Positions 25,175-34,926 of a stretch of DNA of 38,890 bases are shown piece by piece. The notes under the pieces were generated by a model. The model made no database searches and was not told the DNA's origin. It saw only the letters and a program-made list of their open reading frames with translations. The position numbers were made by a program, and so were the translations under genes. This stretch comes from Solirubrobacteraceae bacterium (GTDB lineage Bacteria > Actinomycetota > Thermoleophilia > Solirubrobacterales > Solirubrobacteraceae), in the NCBI GenBank assembly GCA_017882405.1, contig JADGPO010000051.1, forward strand, positions 1-38,890, read 5' to 3'. Each line of letters starts with the position of its first letter. Within the stretch, counting starts at the first letter, position 1.

Positions 25175-28100
25175 CGCGTGCTCACCTGCTCACGGATCAG
25201 CAGCTCGTCCCACAGCCGCCGCGCGCAGCGCCCCAGCCGGGAGTCCTCGCCGTCGGCCCAAGTCTCGTCGGGACGCGGGGGCGCCGCCAGCAGCTCCTCC
25301 AGCGCGAGCACGCCGCCCAGCACCAGCTGGTGCTCCAACTCGCGGTCTTCCTTGTCAAAGCGCCACTCGGTCCTCCATTCGCGCTGGGCGGCGGCGGCCG
25401 GGTCCTGGCCGTCGCTGGCCGCCCGGGCATAGGCGGCCGATGTCTTGGCAAAGATCGGCAGCGGCTCGCGCATGCCGCGGTCGTAGAGGTCGACGAGCGC
25501 CGCCAGGTGCTCGCCGGCCGTCGCCCGTCGCTCGCCGGCGTCGGCGCCCAGCGGCGGGATGATCGCCGTGCGCACGTCGTCGTCGCCCGAGCCGCGGCCC
25601 ACGGTCGCCGCCGAGAACGCCCGCTCGGGCCACGCGGCGGTGAGCGCCAGCAGCCTGACCCACGCCGCCAGCCGATGCTTGGCCGAGACCCGCGAGTACG
25701 TGGTGGTCAACAGCACGTCGCCGCGCACCCCCGCGACCGTGCCGTTGAGCAGCCGCTCATCGGCGAGCGACACGTGCACGTCGACGGGCTCGGCGACCGC
25801 GTCCTCGCCGACCTCGGACACGACCGCCTCCACGATCGCGTCGACGATCGGGTAGATCTCGCGGACGATCGGATAGCCGAGCACTCCGGGCGGCAGCGTG
25901 CCGCGAGCCTTCTCGGCCAAGGACGCCGTGCGCCCGTCGACGCCGCGCAGCCGCGCGTCCAGCAGCCGCTGTCCGACGCCCCAGCGGCCCAGCTGGTCGA
26001 GCTCCACCGTTAGCCCGTCCTCGATCTCGTCGGCGCCGGCCCGCAGGCTGATCCCCAGCCGCCGGCGCAGGAACGAGCGCACCGGATGGTCGACGAAGCG
26101 GACCAGGTCCTCGAGCTCGATCACCCGGCCCGAGGACGGCGCCAGCGCCGCCCGCAGGAACGGCCGCGGCTCGGCGCGCGGGCTCGTCAGCGCCCGGGCG
26201 CCCTCCAGGCTGATCGCGTCAAAGCTCCACGAGCGCTCGCCGGTCAGCCCGCCCGCGGTGAAGTTCAGTGGGTCGAACGGCTGCAGCGGATGGCGCACGA
26301 CGACGCGCTCGTGGGCCTGAGCGCTGCCGTCGGCCAGGCGCACGGTGGCGTCGACCGTGTCCAGCAGCTCGCCCACCGGAACGGCCGGCGGGCGCGGCGT
26401 GTTGGTCCGCTCGTCGTTTCCGGTGTAGGTCACGATCAGTCGCTCGGTAGCCGCCAGCAGGGCGTCCAGCAGCAGCTGGCGGTCCTCGCTGCGCGGATCG
26501 CGCTCGCCGATCCGCGGCTCGTCGAGCAGCAGGTCGTCGCCGTCGCGCGGGGCCTTGCGTGGGAACGCCCCGTCGTCGAGCCCGAGGAGACAGACGACCC
26601 GGTGCGGGACCGAGCGCATCGGCATCAGCGTGCACACCGTCAGATGGCCGGTGCGGAAGTTGGCCCGCGTGGGGCGGCCCTGGAGCCGGTGGCCCAGGTA
26701 GGCGCGCAGCTCCGCGGGCGCCAGCTGTGCACCGTCGGCGTCGCCGGCCTCGTCCACAAGCTCGTCGAGCACCCGCTGCAGCTCGGCCCGCTGCCAGCTC
26801 TCCAGCGGCGCGGTGGCGGTCAGGGCGTCGGCGGCGGCAGCGATCGCCTCAGCCCACTCGCTCAGCGACTGGGCGACCGAGAAGGAGTCCAGCGCCTCGC
26901 CCAGCCGTGCCACCAGCTCCGCGAAGCGCCCGGCCAGGTCGATCGCCCGGCTGTCGACGTCGTCGAGCGGCAGCACGCCTGAGAACAGCCGCTGGTCGTC
27001 CTCGGTCATCGTCACGCCCAGCAGCAGCCGGTCCAGGCCGCTGCGCCACGTCCCGCTGTCGATGGAGTCGAGCTTGAACGGGGCGCGATGCCCGGCGTCC
27101 AGTCCCCAGCGGATCCCGGCCTGCGCGATCCAGTCCTGCAGCCTCGTCAAATCGTCGTCAGCCAGCGCAAAGCGCCGGCGCACCGGCGCGCGGTCGGCCA
27201 GGTCGAGCACCTCGGAGGCGGTGAGCCGCCGGCCGACCAGATCCAGCAGCTGGGTGACCACGGCCAGCACCGCGTTGGTCTGGCGCAGCGCCCGATCGGC
27301 CAGGCGCACCCGAAGGTCGATCTGGCGGGTCTGCGCGGGGAGCGGGCCATCGGGCTCGCCTTCGTCGTCCGGCGTTCGTTCACCGGCTCCGAACGTGGCC
27401 TGGATCAGCGGCGCGAACGTCTCGATGTCAGGGCACATGACGATCACGTCCCGTGGCTCCATCGTGGGGTCGTGCGCCAGCGCGTGCAGGATCGCGTCAC
27501 GCATCACCTCCACCTGGCGGACGCGCCCGTGGCACGAGTGCACCTGCAGGCTGTGATCGTCGTCGGCCAGCGTCCGGCGCGCGTCGTCGCGCCCGGGCAG
27601 GGGAACGCCCGGTGGCTGGTGGTCGGCGCGGATGTCGGCCTGGATCTGACCCAGCAGGGTGCCGAAGCCCTGAGGCGGTGCCTCCTGCAGTTCGTGGCCG
27701 TGGTCGGCGTGGCCGCCGGGGGCCCCCTGTAGGACGAGCTGCATCTCCCGCGCGTCGCGACCCCAGGAGCGCAACAGGCGATTGGCGGCCAGCCGCGCGC
27801 TCGGGTCGTCGGCGCGAGTCGTCGTAGGAGTGTCACCGGCGTCCCGCGCGACGGCCCGCCACAGCGTCGGCGAGGGGTGCAGCAGGAACAGGTGCACATC
27901 GCGCTCGTGGGCCAGGGCGCTCAGCACCTGCACGTGACCGGCCGGGAGGCGGGTGAGCCCGAACAGCGACAGCCGCTCTCCGAGCGCCAGCAGCTCCGGC
28001 TGCTCCAGCAGCCGCGTCCGGGCCCGCTCGCGGCGTTCGGCCGGGCCGGGGCGGGCGATCCGGGCCCGCAGCCGGCGCCACAGCTCCGCCTGCCAGATCG

Positions 28101-28635
28101 CGGCCGCGGGCAGCTCGGCGCCGAGCTCGTCGGCGTCGCGTCCCTGGGCCCAGGCCTCCAGCATCTGGGGACGGTGCAGCGCGTAACGGTCATACAGGCC
28201 GGCGATGTGACGCACCACGCTGAGGCGACGTGCCTGCCTGGCCGGGTCCGGCGGATCGCGGTCGGCGCCCAGGTACGCGGCCAGTCCCGCCAGCCACGGC
28301 TCGGCCAGGCCCTCATCGACCACGTCCAGCAGCGGCCAAACGCATCGCTCGGGCAGCCACGGGTCCTTCGCCGGGTCCACGTCGGAGGCGGTGGCCACGG
28401 CGTCGGAGATCAGGCGGTGGGGGGTGGGGAACATGACGTTGGCGCACACCCCGTCTCGGTCGCCGGCCCGTGCACCCAGCACGGCGGACATGCGCTGCGT
28501 CAGCCAGCGCTCCATGCCCCGGGTGGGGACGGCGACCACGTCGGCATCGAACGGGTCGTCCGGCGGCTCGGCGAGCAGCTCGGCGAGGGCGTCGGCGAGC
28601 CGGTCGGCGCGGGTGGCGCGGTGGACGTGGAGCAT
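25171..28635 (-). CDS. recC: Exodeoxyribonuclease V subunit gamma (RecC)
   Basis: A 1154-residue RecC protein, the inactive helicase-like subunit that splits the duplex and, in characterised complexes, recognises Chi. It begins MLHVHRATRADRLADALAELL with VPTRGMERWLTQRMS (41-55), the conserved N-terminal RecC segment, followed by HSCHGRVRQVEVMRDAIL, VIVMCPDIETFAPLI, HLTVCTLMPMRSVPHRVVCLLGLDDGAFPR and, in the C-terminal part, RSFLRRRLGISL. Length is typical (1050-1150). It is first in recC-recB-recD. The promoter should lie within 28636-28740, the AT-rich stretch shared with the divergent small transcription unit. Confidence 0.95.
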   Translation of the reverse strand: MLHVHRATRADRLADALAELLAEPPDDPFDADVVAVPTRGMERWLTQRMSAVLGARAGDRDGVCANVMFPTPHRLISDAVATASDVDPAKDPWLPERCVWPLLDVVDEGLAEPWLAGLAAYLGADRDPPDPARQARRLSVVRHIAGLYDRYALHRPQMLEAWAQGRDADELGAELPAAAIWQAELWRRLRARIARPGPAERRERARTRLLEQPELLALGERLSLFGLTRLPAGHVQVLSALAHERDVHLFLLHPSPTLWRAVARDAGDTPTTTRADDPSARLAANRLLRSWGRDAREMQLVLQGAPGGHADHGHELQEAPPQGFGTLLGQIQADIRADHQPPGVPLPGRDDARRTLADDDHSLQVHSCHGRVRQVEVMRDAILHALAHDPTMEPRDVIVMCPDIETFAPLIQATFGAGERTPDDEGEPDGPLPAQTRQIDLRVRLADRALRQTNAVLAVVTQLLDLVGRRLTASEVLDLADRAPVRRRFALADDDLTRLQDWIAQAGIRWGLDAGHRAPFKLDSIDSGTWRSGLDRLLLGVTMTEDDQRLFSGVLPLDDVDSRAIDLAGRFAELVARLGEALDSFSVAQSLSEWAEAIAAAADALTATAPLESWQRAELQRVLDELVDEAGDADGAQLAPAELRAYLGHRLQGRPTRANFRTGHLTVCTLMPMRSVPHRVVCLLGLDDGAFPRKAPRDGDDLLLDEPRIGERDPRSEDRQLLLDALLAATERLIVTYTGNDERTNTPRPPAVPVGELLDTVDATVRLADGSAQAHERVVVRHPLQPFDPLNFTAGGLTGERSWSFDAISLEGARALTSPRAEPRPFLRAALAPSSGRVIELEDLVRFVDHPVRSFLRRRLGISLRAGADEIEDGLTVELDQLGRWGVGQRLLDARLRGVDGRTASLAEKARGTLPPGVLGYPIVREIYPIVDAIVEAVVSEVGEDAVAEPVDVHVSLADERLLNGTVAGVRGDVLLTTTYSRVSAKHRLAAWVRLLALTAAWPERAFSAATVGRGSGDDDVRTAIIPPLGADAGERRATAGEHLAALVDLYDRGMREPLPIFAKTSAAYARAASDGQDPAAAAQREWRTEWRFDKEDRELEHQLVLGGVLALEELLAAPPRPDETWADGEDSRLGRCARRLWDELLIREQVSTR

Positions 28636-28684
28636 GCCTTTCAGGGTATCCCCGGGGCAGGTCAGCTTCGGTGGTCACGACCAA

Positions 28685-28697
28685 GCAAGATTCTTGC
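28685..28697. promoter_or_regulatory. Operator-like palindrome upstream of recC
   Basis: GCAAGA-T-TCTTGC, two perfect 6-bp arms around one base, in an AT-rich patch (28681-28740) about 50 nt upstream of the recC start on one side and upstream of the small ORF on the other. The core resembles the CGCAAGCTTGCG palindrome at 34895-34906. Confidence 0.4.
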
Positions 28698-28718
28698 GAC
28701 AACTTTGTGTAATTCACT

Positions 28719-28746
28719 TGCAATCCATACGAGGTTGAGTTACCGT
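28719..28746 (+). promoter_or_regulatory. Promoter of the small transcription unit
   Basis: TTGCAA (28719-28724), 16-bp spacer, TACCGT (28741-28746). Transcription would start near 28753, giving about 20 nt of leader with AGGAG at 28761-28765 before the ATG at 28774. Confidence 0.5.
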
Positions 28747-28773
28747 GGCCAACGCCTCGTAGGAGTTACCTAT

Positions 28774-28923
28774 ATGACACGCGCTCTCCACACCTTCTCC
28801 ACCAGCTTTGTCCCCGCGGCGACGATCAGTTCCGCGGCGACCCCTGTGCGCGCGTTCATGATCGGCGACCTGCGTCGGGAGACCAATAGCGATGCCCTCG
28901 CGACGAGGTGCGCTCTTCATTAG
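28774..28923 (+). CDS. Small ORF (49 codons), candidate leader peptide or small protein
   Basis: ATG at 28774 is preceded by AGGAG with 8-nt spacing, and TAG is at 28921-28923. The 49-residue product starts MTRALHTFSTSFVPAATISS and ends RCALH; it is rich in Ala and Thr, has no clear membrane helix and matches nothing I know. Promoter, ribosome-binding site, ORF and a strong intrinsic terminator follow each other within about 260 nt. The last codons lie in a segment that can pair with sequence at the base of the terminator, so translation may influence termination. There is no obvious run of regulatory codons. It could be a leader peptide or an independent small protein. Confidence 0.5.
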   Translation: MTRALHTFSTSFVPAATISSAATPVRAFMIGDLRRETNSDALATRCALH

Positions 28924-28955
28924 CCGAGCGCGCACATCCGACTCGACGCGAGGGC
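28894..28955 (+). promoter_or_regulatory. Possible antiterminator structure
   Basis: GCCCTCGCG (28894-28902) is perfectly complementary to CGCGAGGGC (28947-28955); GAG/CTC adds 3 bp after a small internal loop. Inside, GTGCGCTC (28908-28915) can pair with 28926-28935, with a 10-nt loop that contains the TAG stop of the small ORF. The outer 3' arm overlaps the first four bases of the terminator stem (28952-28955), so the two structures are mutually exclusive. Confidence 0.45.
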
Positions 28956-28980
28956 GATCCACACGGATCGCCCTTTTTTT
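28952..28980 (+). terminator. Strong intrinsic terminator
   Basis: GGGCGATCC (28952-28960), ACAC loop, GGATCGCCC (28965-28973), then seven T (28974-28980). A perfect 9-bp stem plus T-run is the only textbook intrinsic terminator in the window. Confidence 0.9.
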
Positions 28981-29019
28981 GTGCCCAATCCGACTTAACC
29001 CACTGACTGGAGGAACACC

Positions 29020-29043
29020 ATGACCAGTTTCAACAGGCTTTAG
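29020..29043 (+). CDS. Micro-ORF of seven codons with strong Shine-Dalgarno
   Basis: GGAGG (29009-29013), 6-nt spacing, ATG, then codons for MTSFNRL and TAG. The ribosome-binding site is among the best in the window, yet the frame ends at once. It may be the preserved start of the structural gene that the upstream attenuator controlled (now broken by a stop), a second leader peptide, or chance. Confidence 0.35.
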   Translation: MTSFNRL

Positions 29044-29052
29044 AGCCACCGA

Positions 29053-29066
29053 GGGCCACCAGGCCC
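29053..29066 (+). terminator. Small hairpin after the micro-ORF
   Basis: GGGCC-ACCA-GGCCC, a 5-bp perfect stem 9 nt after the micro-ORF stop, followed by GACTTTCT. Weak, terminator-like. The next 100 nt contain TGTCAG repeats (29085, 29113, 29120 region) but no gene I recognise. Confidence 0.3.
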
Positions 29067-29204
29067 GACTTTCTCGCCGACGGCTGTCAGCTATGCATGT
29101 CGCACGCCTGTGTCAGGTGTCAGTGACCCCTGAAGGAAAGTGACAGCGAGCGGCGACGCCTCAATGCGCCACCCATTAGCCATGTGAATCGAAAGGAGGC
29201 GGTC

Positions 29205-29420
29205 GTGAATCTCGACCGCAATGAGCTGCTGCTGCTCAGCCGCGGGGGTCGCGTCCCGCGCTCCAGCCGCGCCAAGCCGTTGCCGGTGCCACTCCAACGG
29301 ACCGGCCCGGGACGTATGGCCACGCTTGTCCAGGGCGTGCGCGCCCGCTCGCGCCGGCGCGCCCAGCTCGACGCGCAGAAGTACCGGGAGTTGGAGCTCG
29401 CCGTCGATGACGAGCGCTGA
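29205..29420 (+). CDS. Small basic hypothetical protein (71 aa)
   Basis: GTG at 29205 follows AGGAGG (29194-29199) with 5-nt spacing, an excellent ribosome-binding site. The product begins MNLDRNELLLLSRGGRVPRS, is strongly basic in the middle (VRARSRRRAQLDAQKYREL) and acidic at the end. No family recognised. The frame has GC-rich third positions but is short and lies next to a decayed gene, so it could be chance. Its stop is immediately followed by the YCII remnant. Confidence 0.4.
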   Translation: MNLDRNELLLLSRGGRVPRSSRAKPLPVPLQRTGPGRMATLVQGVRARSRRRAQLDAQKYRELELAVDDER

Positions 29421-29423
29421 GCT

Positions 29424-29569
29424 CCGGGACACGCGCCACCGACGTCGGGCTGGACGGCTACTTCGTGTATGAGGCCGACAGCGAGCTCGACGCGATCGAG
29501 GTCGCCGCCCGCGTGCCGGCGGCCAGCATGGGCGGCGCGATCGAGGTGCGCCCGGCCGTCGAGTGGTAG
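29424..29569 (+). pseudogene. C-terminal remnant of a YCII-family (DGPF-type) protein
   Basis: In this frame 29442-29569 reads VGLDGYFVYEADSELDAIEV, then AARVPAASMGGAIEVRPAVEW and TAG. This fits the end of YCII-related proteins, which finish with GYYLIEVDSxDEAIEIAARxPxAxxGxxEVRPVxEW. The N-terminal half, including the conserved His and Asp, is missing, and an in-frame TGA precedes the fragment. Intact family members often sit beside ECF sigma factors; none is present. Confidence 0.65.
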
Positions 29570-29630
29570 CCCGAACGCCGCTGGGGCCAGGTCGCTGCAC
29601 GCGCCGCACACGAGCTAACGTGATCGGCGA

Positions 29631-32369
29631 GTGGCAGCCGGCGACCTGAGCCCCAGCGCGTTCGCACAGGACGAGGAACTGCTGACCGATGTGCTGCGCG
29701 AGGTGATCGCGGTGGGCGACGGTCCCGAGGCGGTGGCGCTGCTCGACGACGCGATCGAGCTGGGGCGCCGCGCCCGTCTCGGCGACGCGAGTGCCGCCGA
29801 CGAGCTGGCAGAGCTGATCGGCGGGCTGGAGCTCGATCAGACCGAGGTGCTGGTGCGAGCCCTGACCCGCTGGTTTCAGCTGATCAACCTCGCGGAGGAC
29901 AACGAGCGCGTCCGGCGGCTGCGCGCCCGCGACGTTGCCGATTCCGACCGGCCGCGGGCGGGCTCGCTGCGCCAGGTCGTCGCCGACCTGCACGCGGCCG
30001 GCGCCAGCGCCGCCGAGCTGCAGGCCGTGCTGGAGCGCGCCCGGCTGCGGCTGGTGATGACCGCGCACCCGACCGAGGCCCGGCGGCGGACCACGATCGA
30101 CAAGCTGGCACGGGTGTTCGTCGTCCTGCACGCGTTGGACGAACGGACCCATCCCGACCGCGCCGAGGCGCGGCGGCGGCTGCTGGCCACGATCCAGGAG
30201 CTGTGGGGATCCGACGACATCCGTGCCGCCGAGCTCACCGTGCACGACGAGGTCCGCGGCGGCCTGATCCACTTCGCCTCCACGCTCGCCGACACCGTGC
30301 CGCGGATCTACCGCGACCTCGAGCTGGCGATCGACGAGCACTATCCGCCCGAGGACGGCCGCTCGGCCGTGCAGGTCCCGCCGGTGTTGGCGTTTGGCTC
30401 CTGGATCGGCGGCGACCGCGACGGCAACCGGTTCGTGACCCCGGCGACGACCGTCGACGCGCTGGAGCTGATGCGCGAGCAGTGCCTGCGTCTGCTGGAA
30501 TCACGCGTGGAGCAGCTGGCCGGACGGCTGTCGCTCTCCGAGCGCCTGACCGGCCACGCGCCTGACCTGGAGCCGATCCTCGCCGCGGGCGTGCGGGCCT
30601 TCCCCGGCCTGGCCCGCACGCTGGCCGGGCTGAACCCCGAGGAGCCCTATCGCCGTGCGCTCACGTTCGTGCGCGAGCGCCTGCGTGCGACCCAGGCCCG
30701 CGGCCCGGGTGGCTATCCGGAGTCCTCGGAGCTGCTCGAGGACCTGCGCCGCGTCGAGCGCTCGCTGCTGCGGGGCTCCGGAGCGCTGACCGCCAGCACC
30801 GATCTGCGCGACTTCATCCGCCAGGTGGAGGTGTTCGGCTTTCACTACGCGCGCCTGGACATCCGCGAGCACGCCAAGGTCCACCGCCGCTCGCTGGCCG
30901 AGATCTACCGCTCGCTGGGGGTGTGCGCCGACTACGAGAACCTGCCCGACGAAGAGCGCCTCCAGCTGCTCCAGGACCAGATCGCCGACCGCCGTCCGCT
31001 CGTGCCGGCTGACATCGGGCGCTTCTCGGCCTCCACCCAGGAGACGATCCAGACGTTTCGTACGCTGTGCGAGACGCTCAGCGATGCCAACCGCGGAGCG
31101 ATCCACTCCTACATCGTGTCGGGCACCGAAGGGCCGTCCGACCTGCTCGAGGTGCTGCTGTTGATGAAGGAGTCAAGCCTCTCGGAGGCGGGCGGTCGCG
31201 GCGCCCAGCTGCGGATCGTTCCCCTGTTCGAAGCCGGGGCCACGCTGCACGCCGCGCCGGAGACGATGCAGCAGCTGCTCGGCATGCCGGTCTACCGCGA
31301 GGCGCTGCGCTCGGTGGGCAACGTGCAGGAGATCATGATCGGCTACTCGGACTCCAACAAGGACGTCGGCTACCTGGCGTCGGCGTGGGCCGCCTACACC
31401 GCACAGGTGAAGCTGGCCGACCTGCTGCGCCACCACGAGGTCGACTGGTTCTTCTTCCACGGCCGCGGCGGCGCCGTCGGGCGCGGCGGCGGGCCCACCA
31501 ACGGCGCGATCCTGGCGCTGCCCCCGGGCACCGTGCACGCGCAGCTGAAGATGACCGAGCAGGGCGAGGTGCTGACGGCCAAGTACGCGGTTCCGGAGAT
31601 CGCCCATCGCGAGCTGGAGCTGGCGACCAGCGCCACCCTGGCCACGGGGCGCGCTCGGGCCCATGCAGAGAGCGCGCGCTTCGACGAGCTGATGCAGGAG
31701 ATGGCCGACGAGTCGGCCGCCGTGTACCGGTCGATCGTCCACGACGATCCTGACTTCGTGCGCTTCTTCGAGGCGGTGACCCCGGTGCGGGAGATCTCGC
31801 GGCTGCGCCTCGGCTCGCGGCCCGCGAAGCGCTCGCAGGCGGCCGGGATCGGCGACCTGCGGGCGATCCCGTGGGTGTTCTCGTGGACGCAGGCGAGGAT
31901 CGTGCTGCCCGCCTGGCTGGGGCTGGGTTCGGCGTTGCGAAGCGCGCGCGAGCGCCACGGGGTGGAGCTCCTGCGTCAGATGGCCAGCGAGTGGCCGTTC
32001 TTCACCAGCGTGCTGTCCAACGCTGAGATGGGCGTTGCCAAGGCCGACCTGGGGATCGCGCGGCGCTACGTGGAGCTGTGGGACGACGCGGAGGCGCGCG
32101 AGCGGATCTGGGGCTTGCTGGAGGACGAGCTGCAGCGCACGATCGACGAGCTGGTGGCGCTCGGCGGCGGCGAGCGGCTGCTGGACGGCGAGCCCGTGCT
32201 GCAGGCCTCGATCGATCGCCGCAACCCGGCGGTGGACCCGCTGTCGTTCGTGCAGGTGGAGTTGATGCGTCGCCTGCGCGACGCCGGAGAGGACGCTCCG
32301 GAGCAGCTGCGGCGCGTCAGCCAGCTGACGATCAACGGGATCGCCAGCGGCCTGCGCAACACCGGCTGA
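29631..32369 (+). CDS. ppc: Phosphoenolpyruvate carboxylase
   Basis: A 912-residue enzyme adding bicarbonate to PEP to give oxaloacetate (anaplerosis). Signatures in order: VMTAHPTEARRRTT with the catalytic His, FGSWIGGDRDGNRFVT, FGFHYARLDIREHAKVH, EIMIGYSDSNKDVGYLAS with the catalytic Lys, and the mobile loop [17 protein letters not shown]. It ends in TINGIASGLRNTG, the conserved C-terminus. Length is typical (880-930). Translation starts at GTG 29631; TAACGT at 29616-29621 lies 9 nt upstream and there is no Shine-Dalgarno, so the message may be nearly leaderless. A response-regulator gene follows after 17 nt, probably in the same transcript. Confidence 0.95.
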   Translation: MAAGDLSPSAFAQDEELLTDVLREVIAVGDGPEAVALLDDAIELGRRARLGDASAADELAELIGGLELDQTEVLVRALTRWFQLINLAEDNERVRRLRARDVADSDRPRAGSLRQVVADLHAAGASAAELQAVLERARLRLVMTAHPTEARRRTTIDKLARVFVVLHALDERTHPDRAEARRRLLATIQELWGSDDIRAAELTVHDEVRGGLIHFASTLADTVPRIYRDLELAIDEHYPPEDGRSAVQVPPVLAFGSWIGGDRDGNRFVTPATTVDALELMREQCLRLLESRVEQLAGRLSLSERLTGHAPDLEPILAAGVRAFPGLARTLAGLNPEEPYRRALTFVRERLRATQARGPGGYPESSELLEDLRRVERSLLRGSGALTASTDLRDFIRQVEVFGFHYARLDIREHAKVHRRSLAEIYRSLGVCADYENLPDEERLQLLQDQIADRRPLVPADIGRFSASTQETIQTFRTLCETLSDANRGAIHSYIVSGTEGPSDLLEVLLLMKESSLSEAGGRGAQLRIVPLFEAGATLHAAPETMQQLLGMPVYREALRSVGNVQEIMIGYSDSNKDVGYLASAWAAYTAQVKLADLLRHHEVDWFFFHGRGGAVGRGGGPTNGAILALPPGTVHAQLKMTEQGEVLTAKYAVPEIAHRELELATSATLATGRARAHAESARFDELMQEMADESAAVYRSIVHDDPDFVRFFEAVTPVREISRLRLGSRPAKRSQAAGIGDLRAIPWVFSWTQARIVLPAWLGLGSALRSARERHGVELLRQMASEWPFFTSVLSNAEMGVAKADLGIARRYVELWDDAEARERIWGLLEDELQRTIDELVALGGGERLLDGEPVLQASIDRRNPAVDPLSFVQVELMRRLRDAGEDAPEQLRRVSQLTINGIASGLRNTG

Positions 32370-32386
32370 CACCAGAGGAGGCAGCG

Positions 32387-32851
32387 ATGCAAACCCTTCA
32401 CGGGCTAGGGCGGCCCATCACGATCCTGATGGCGGATGACGACGAGGACGATCGCGACCTGGCGCGCGACGCCCTGGAAGGCACACGACTTGGCGAGCGG
32501 ATGGAGTTCGTGATCGACGGCCAGGACCTGATCGACTACCTTCGCCACGACGGTCCGTATGCCGACGCCCAGACGCCCCGTCCTTCGATCATCCTGCTGG
32601 ACCTCAACATGCCGCGCAAGGACGGGCGCGAGGCCCTGGCCGAGCTCAAGGCCGACGCGTCGCTGCGCCAGATCCCGGTGGTTGTGCTGACGACCGCCAG
32701 CGACGAGGTCGATGTGCAGAAGGCCTATGACCTGGGCGCCAGCTCCTACATCACCAAGCCGGTAACCCACGGCCAGCTCGTCGAGGTGATGCAGACGATC
32801 GCCCAGTACTGGTCGGGGATCGTGCAGCTGCCCGACACGCCCGCCGTATAG
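32387..32851 (+). CDS. Single-domain response regulator (Rcp/CheY-like)
   Basis: A 154-residue receiver domain with no output domain. Acidic pocket MADDDEDD (15-22), phosphoacceptor Asp72 in LLDLNMPRKDG, Thr102/Thr103 (VVLTTASD) and Lys124 in SYITKPV are all present. The LNMPRKDGREAL pattern and length are those of the Rcp1-like group that works with bacteriophytochrome or hybrid kinases. GAGGAGG at 32375-32381 lies 5 nt before ATG 32387, which rules out the longer upstream frame. No histidine kinase is in the window. It lies 17 nt after ppc, so it is probably co-transcribed, an uncommon pairing. Confidence 0.9.
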   Translation: MQTLHGLGRPITILMADDDEDDRDLARDALEGTRLGERMEFVIDGQDLIDYLRHDGPYADAQTPRPSIILLDLNMPRKDGREALAELKADASLRQIPVVVLTTASDEVDVQKAYDLGASSYITKPVTHGQLVEVMQTIAQYWSGIVQLPDTPAV

Positions 32852-32950
32852 ACCCCGCCCACCCGGCCGCCGGCCATCCGGCGAGCCCGGAGCGCGGATC
32901 GGCGATCATATGACGCGCGCGGCCGACGCCGCGCCGCCAAGAGAACCACG

Positions 32951-34792
<1,842 letters not shown>

Positions 34793-34876
34793 TTCTGGTC
34801 CTCGAAGCTGCCGAGCTCGGTCAGCTGCCCGGTCAGCGCCCAAGTGCCTGCGCCGCGCGCCAGATCAGCAATGACT

Positions 34877-34909
34877 TTACGCAAATCTGCGTAACGCAAG
34901 CTTGCGAAA
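34877..34909. promoter_or_regulatory. Tandem operator-like palindromes in an AT-rich patch
   Basis: TTACGCA-AATC-TGCGTAA (34877-34894) is followed directly by the perfect palindrome CGCAAGCTTGCG (34895-34906). On the minus strand they read as two 15-bp direct repeats, CGCAAGCTTGCGTTA and CGCAGATTTGCGTAA, identical at 11 of 15 positions. The layout resembles tandem sites of RamB/PrpR-type regulators. It sits in the convergent gap 34793-34926, where no gene starts. A hairpin terminator is the alternative; no T-run is seen. Confidence 0.5.
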
Positions 34910-34926
34910 TCAGGTGAGAGCTGTCC

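Noticed and set aside
28774..29066. tmRNA or other housekeeping RNA in the gene-poor strip
   Set aside because: No tRNA-like ends and no tag-peptide reading frame ending in Ala residues; the structure fits an attenuator better.
34793..34926. Short minus-strand frame after the aminotransferase stop, possible C-terminal extension or extra gene
   Set aside because: It has no start codon with a ribosome-binding site, has AT-rich wobble positions and overlaps the operator-like palindromes; read-through is not supported.
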